From Planctomycetota bacterium (GTDB taxonomy: Bacteria; Planctomycetota; UBA8108; UBA1146; JAJFFE01): a DNA stretch of 6,206 nucleotides. The DNA is taken from assembly GCA_020425835.1 (NCBI GenBank), contig JAGQRC010000238.1:1-6206 (forward strand), given 5' to 3'. Positions 4,066 to 6,206 of the stretch are shown here, one piece after another. The position numbers and the translations under genes were made by a program. Numbering within the stretch: the first letter of the stretch is position 1; every line of letters starts with the position of its first letter. Below the pieces are notes generated by a model that saw only the letters and a list, made by a program, of their open reading frames with translations, was not told where the DNA came from and searched no databases.

Positions 4066-6206
4066 ATGGAAACGCCGATGACCGAGAGCAGTGCGCTCGA
4101 GCGTCTCTTCGACGAACTCGTCGACCTTTCACCCGAAGAGAGAGCTCAACGGGTTGCCGCGATCCGTGCCGTCGATGCCGCGCTCGCGGAGGAGTTGGTC
4201 GGTCTGCTGGCGTTCGATGACCCGAACGTCCGGGACGGTCGAGGACTGACCCTTCGTCCGTCCATCGGCTCGCCACCGCGGGTCGTCGGCTCGTTCGAGA
4301 TCGAACGTGAGTTGGGGACCGGGGGGATGGGTGTCGTCTATCTCGCCCGTCAGTCGGCTCCAGTTCGGCGTCCGGTGGCGTTGAAGGTGATCCGCTCGGC
4401 GTTGCCGAGCCCGGAGCTCGATCGTCGCTTCGAGCTCGAGCGCGAATCGCTGGCGCGAATGTCCCATCCCGGCATCCCTCGTTTGCTCGACGCGGGGCGT
4501 TCGCCCGATGGGGAGCTCTACTTCGCGATGGAGTACGTCGACGGCGTGCGGATCGACGAGTGGTGTGATCGTCGGAGTGCCGGACTCCGCGATCGGGTCC
4601 GACTCTTCGTGCTCGTTTGCCGTGCCGTCCAGCACGCTCACGAGAAGGGAGTCATCCACCGCGACATCAAGCCGAGCAACGTCTTGGTGTGCATCGAGGA
4701 TGGACAACCCCAGCCCAAGCTCATCGACTTCGGTATCGCGCGGTCTCGGGAGGCCGACTCCACCGAGATCACCGCCCAAGGGCAATGGCTCGGGACGCCG
4801 GAGTACATGAGCCCGGAGCAACTCCAGCGCGACTCGTCCGCGATAGGGACTCGAAGTGACGTCTACGGGTTGGGCCTTCTCCTCTACGAGCTGGTCACCG
4901 GAGACTTGCCCTTCGATCGCGAGCTCGTCCGTCACGGGGGACCGCGCGAGGTCGAGAGGCAGATCGTCGAGCAACGATTTCCCAAGGCGAGCACTCGAGT
5001 CTCCGATGCGATCGCCAAGGCGCGGTCCACGACCGTTGCGACCCTTCGCCAGGAGGTGCTCGGGGACCTGGACAATGTCCTCCAACGCGCACTGGAGAAA
5101 GACCCCCAACGGCGCTATCCATCACCTCTCGCGCTCTCCGAGGATCTCGATCGCTTCCTGGCCGACGAGCCCGTCACCGCGACGCCGCCGAGTCAGGTCT
5201 ACCTGCTTCGCAAGTTCATCCGCCGCCACCGCGGAGTCGTCGCGGGAGTCTCGGCGTTCGTGCTCGCTCTCATCGGCGGGCTGCTCGGTACGACGATCGC
5301 GACGATCGAAGCCCGCAATCAGGCCGGGCGCGCGACGGAGGCCGCTCGAGAGGCCGAGCGCAACTGGGGCGAGGCTGTCCGCGTCACGTTGTTCCTCGAA
5401 CGGATGGTCACGACGCCGGTCGATGAGCTCGATGGGAAGGAGACGACGCTTCGGGAGGCCGTGGACTCCGCCGCACGACGCATCGATCTCGATCTGGGCG
5501 AGGAGCCCCGCGTGGCGGCGGGCGTCCACCATGCGGTGGGGCGCGCCTATCTCGCGCTGCGGGATCTCGACAGCGCGCGGATGCACCTCGAGCGAGCCGT
5601 TGCGTTGAATCGGCCCTGGGCGTCGTACAGCCCAGCGCGGACGGCGCTCCATCGAGTCTGTTGTCAAATGCTGTCCGAAGTCGAGCGGCGCGATTCTGAT
5701 TTCGAGCGTGCGATGCGATGGGTCGATGATGGATCGGCCCCGCCGGCTTGGGATGACGACGAGGACCTGAATCTCCGACGCGCCCTCGATCTCGCCCGCG
5801 GCAGGGTGCTGATGGGTTCGGGTCGGCTCGACGAGGCGGAGTCGATCCTGACCGAGGTGCTGAGCCGTGACTCCGACACCGAGCTCCTTCGCGAGGGACT
5901 CGCGATCCGATCCGACCTCGCGCTCATCCGAGGCGAGCGAGGGGATCGAGACGGCGCCGAGCGCGCGTTGCGGGAGGTCCTGGAGCGACGCCTCGCACTT
6001 CTCGGCGGCGGCCATCAGGAGATCGCTCGGTCCTACCTGAATCATGCGGCATCGCTGCGGAACCTCGGTCGCTCGGACGAAGCCGCGGAGCAGTACCGCC
6101 GTGCCGCCGACACGGCGAGGAGCATCTGGGGGGAGACCAGTCCCGAGCTCGCGCAGTCGCTCCAGGGGCTCGGGCACCTCGACCGCGCCCCGGACCGTCG
6201 GATGTC
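4066..6206 (+). CDS. Second Ser/Thr protein kinase with TM helix and TPR arm, 3' partial
   Basis: The frame stays open to the window edge (713 complete codons), so the C terminus is missing. Residues 5-50 form the same kind of N-terminal helical module as in kinase 1. The kinase core covers about 77-366: LGTGGMG loop (83-89), K107, helix-C E125, HRD 198-200 with D200, DFG 221-223, and SPE 249-251 in the E-Y-M-S-P-E-Q segment. All catalytic residues are present, and the glycine loop is intact, unlike kinase 1. The juxtamembrane RKFIRRHR is followed by one hydrophobic helix (about 390-414), then a charged linker and irregular TPR units from about 485, including GGGH at 647-650 and GETS at 689-692, again 42 residues apart. 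ATG 4066 is the first in-frame start after the TAG at 3955-3957; ATG 4078 is equally possible and both have weak ribosome sites. It is predicted to be an active membrane kinase of unknown substrate. Confidence 0.93.
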   Translation, partial: METPMTESSALERLFDELVDLSPEERAQRVAAIRAVDAALAEELVGLLAFDDPNVRDGRGLTLRPSIGSPPRVVGSFEIERELGTGGMGVVYLARQSAPVRRPVALKVIRSALPSPELDRRFELERESLARMSHPGIPRLLDAGRSPDGELYFAMEYVDGVRIDEWCDRRSAGLRDRVRLFVLVCRAVQHAHEKGVIHRDIKPSNVLVCIEDGQPQPKLIDFGIARSREADSTEITAQGQWLGTPEYMSPEQLQRDSSAIGTRSDVYGLGLLLYELVTGDLPFDRELVRHGGPREVERQIVEQRFPKASTRVSDAIAKARSTTVATLRQEVLGDLDNVLQRALEKDPQRRYPSPLALSEDLDRFLADEPVTATPPSQVYLLRKFIRRHRGVVAGVSAFVLALIGGLLGTTIATIEARNQAGRATEAAREAERNWGEAVRVTLFLERMVTTPVDELDGKETTLREAVDSAARRIDLDLGEEPRVAAGVHHAVGRAYLALRDLDSARMHLERAVALNRPWASYSPARTALHRVCCQMLSEVERRDSDFERAMRWVDDGSAPPAWDDDEDLNLRRALDLARGRVLMGSGRLDEAESILTEVLSRDSDTELLREGLAIRSDLALIRGERGDRDGAERALREVLERRLALLGGGHQEIARSYLNHAASLRNLGRSDEAAEQYRRAADTARSIWGETSPELAQSLQGLGHLDRAPDRRM

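Noticed and set aside
2895..4067. Minus-strand open frame (390 codons) crossing the intergenic region
   Set aside because: Most of it opposes the sigma gene, and the rest runs through the palindrome. High G+C keeps such frames open by chance; no motif was recognised.
4129..5109. Minus-strand open frame opposite kinase 2
   Set aside because: It is antisense to an intact kinase core and has no recognisable domain.
5122..6177. Minus-strand open frame opposite the kinase 2 TM and TPR region
   Set aside because: Antisense shadow; the plus-strand frame has the expected juxtamembrane, TM and TPR pattern.

Overview
The window is about two-thirds G+C and densely coding on the plus strand. It holds a signalling locus: a membrane-anchored Ser/Thr protein kinase with a kinesin-light-chain-like TPR arm (247-3117), an ECF-type sigma factor whose TTG start overlaps the kinase stop codon (3114-3713), a 352-base intergenic region containing a long imperfect palindrome (about 3725-3897), and a second kinase of the same overall design that runs off the right edge (4066-6206, 3' partial). 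No RNA gene, CRISPR array, transposase or complete insertion sequence was seen. The sigma factor resembles the ECF subfamily with a conserved 'HTLQ.TALVHEAYLR' region 2. Together with giant kinase-TM-TPR proteins, this suggests Planctomycetota most strongly. Acidobacteriota or another phylum rich in such kinases remains possible; the assignment is inference from family habits, not from a marker gene.

Layout. Bases 1-246 are a leader without a convincing gene: a GC-rich hairpin near the left edge, one or two weak promoter-like hexamer pairs, and a good ribosome binding site placed for a TTG start at 247. Kinase 1 has a short N-terminal helical module, a complete kinase core, one transmembrane helix near residues 405-428 and a long TPR array that keeps an exact 42-residue register. 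The sigma gene follows with a 4-base overlap (TTGA) behind a near-perfect Shine-Dalgarno, so it is probably translationally coupled to kinase 1. After the sigma stop comes the palindromic element, then a dyad and a promoter-like sequence, then kinase 2, probably a separate transcription unit.

How the parts may work together. Kinase 1 and the sigma factor are expressed as a pair and no anti-sigma gene is visible. Sigma region 2.2 lacks the acidic residues usual in ECF factors and has threonine 64 where the acidic motif would sit. In the EcfP/PknT system of Vibrio parahaemolyticus a kinase activates such a sigma factor by threonine phosphorylation. The working model is therefore signal, TPR arm, kinase, sigma T64 phosphorylation, RNA polymerase binding. 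Kinase 2 could be a second input, a modulator or a target. The model is inference; the gene order, overlap and residue pattern are read directly from the sequence.
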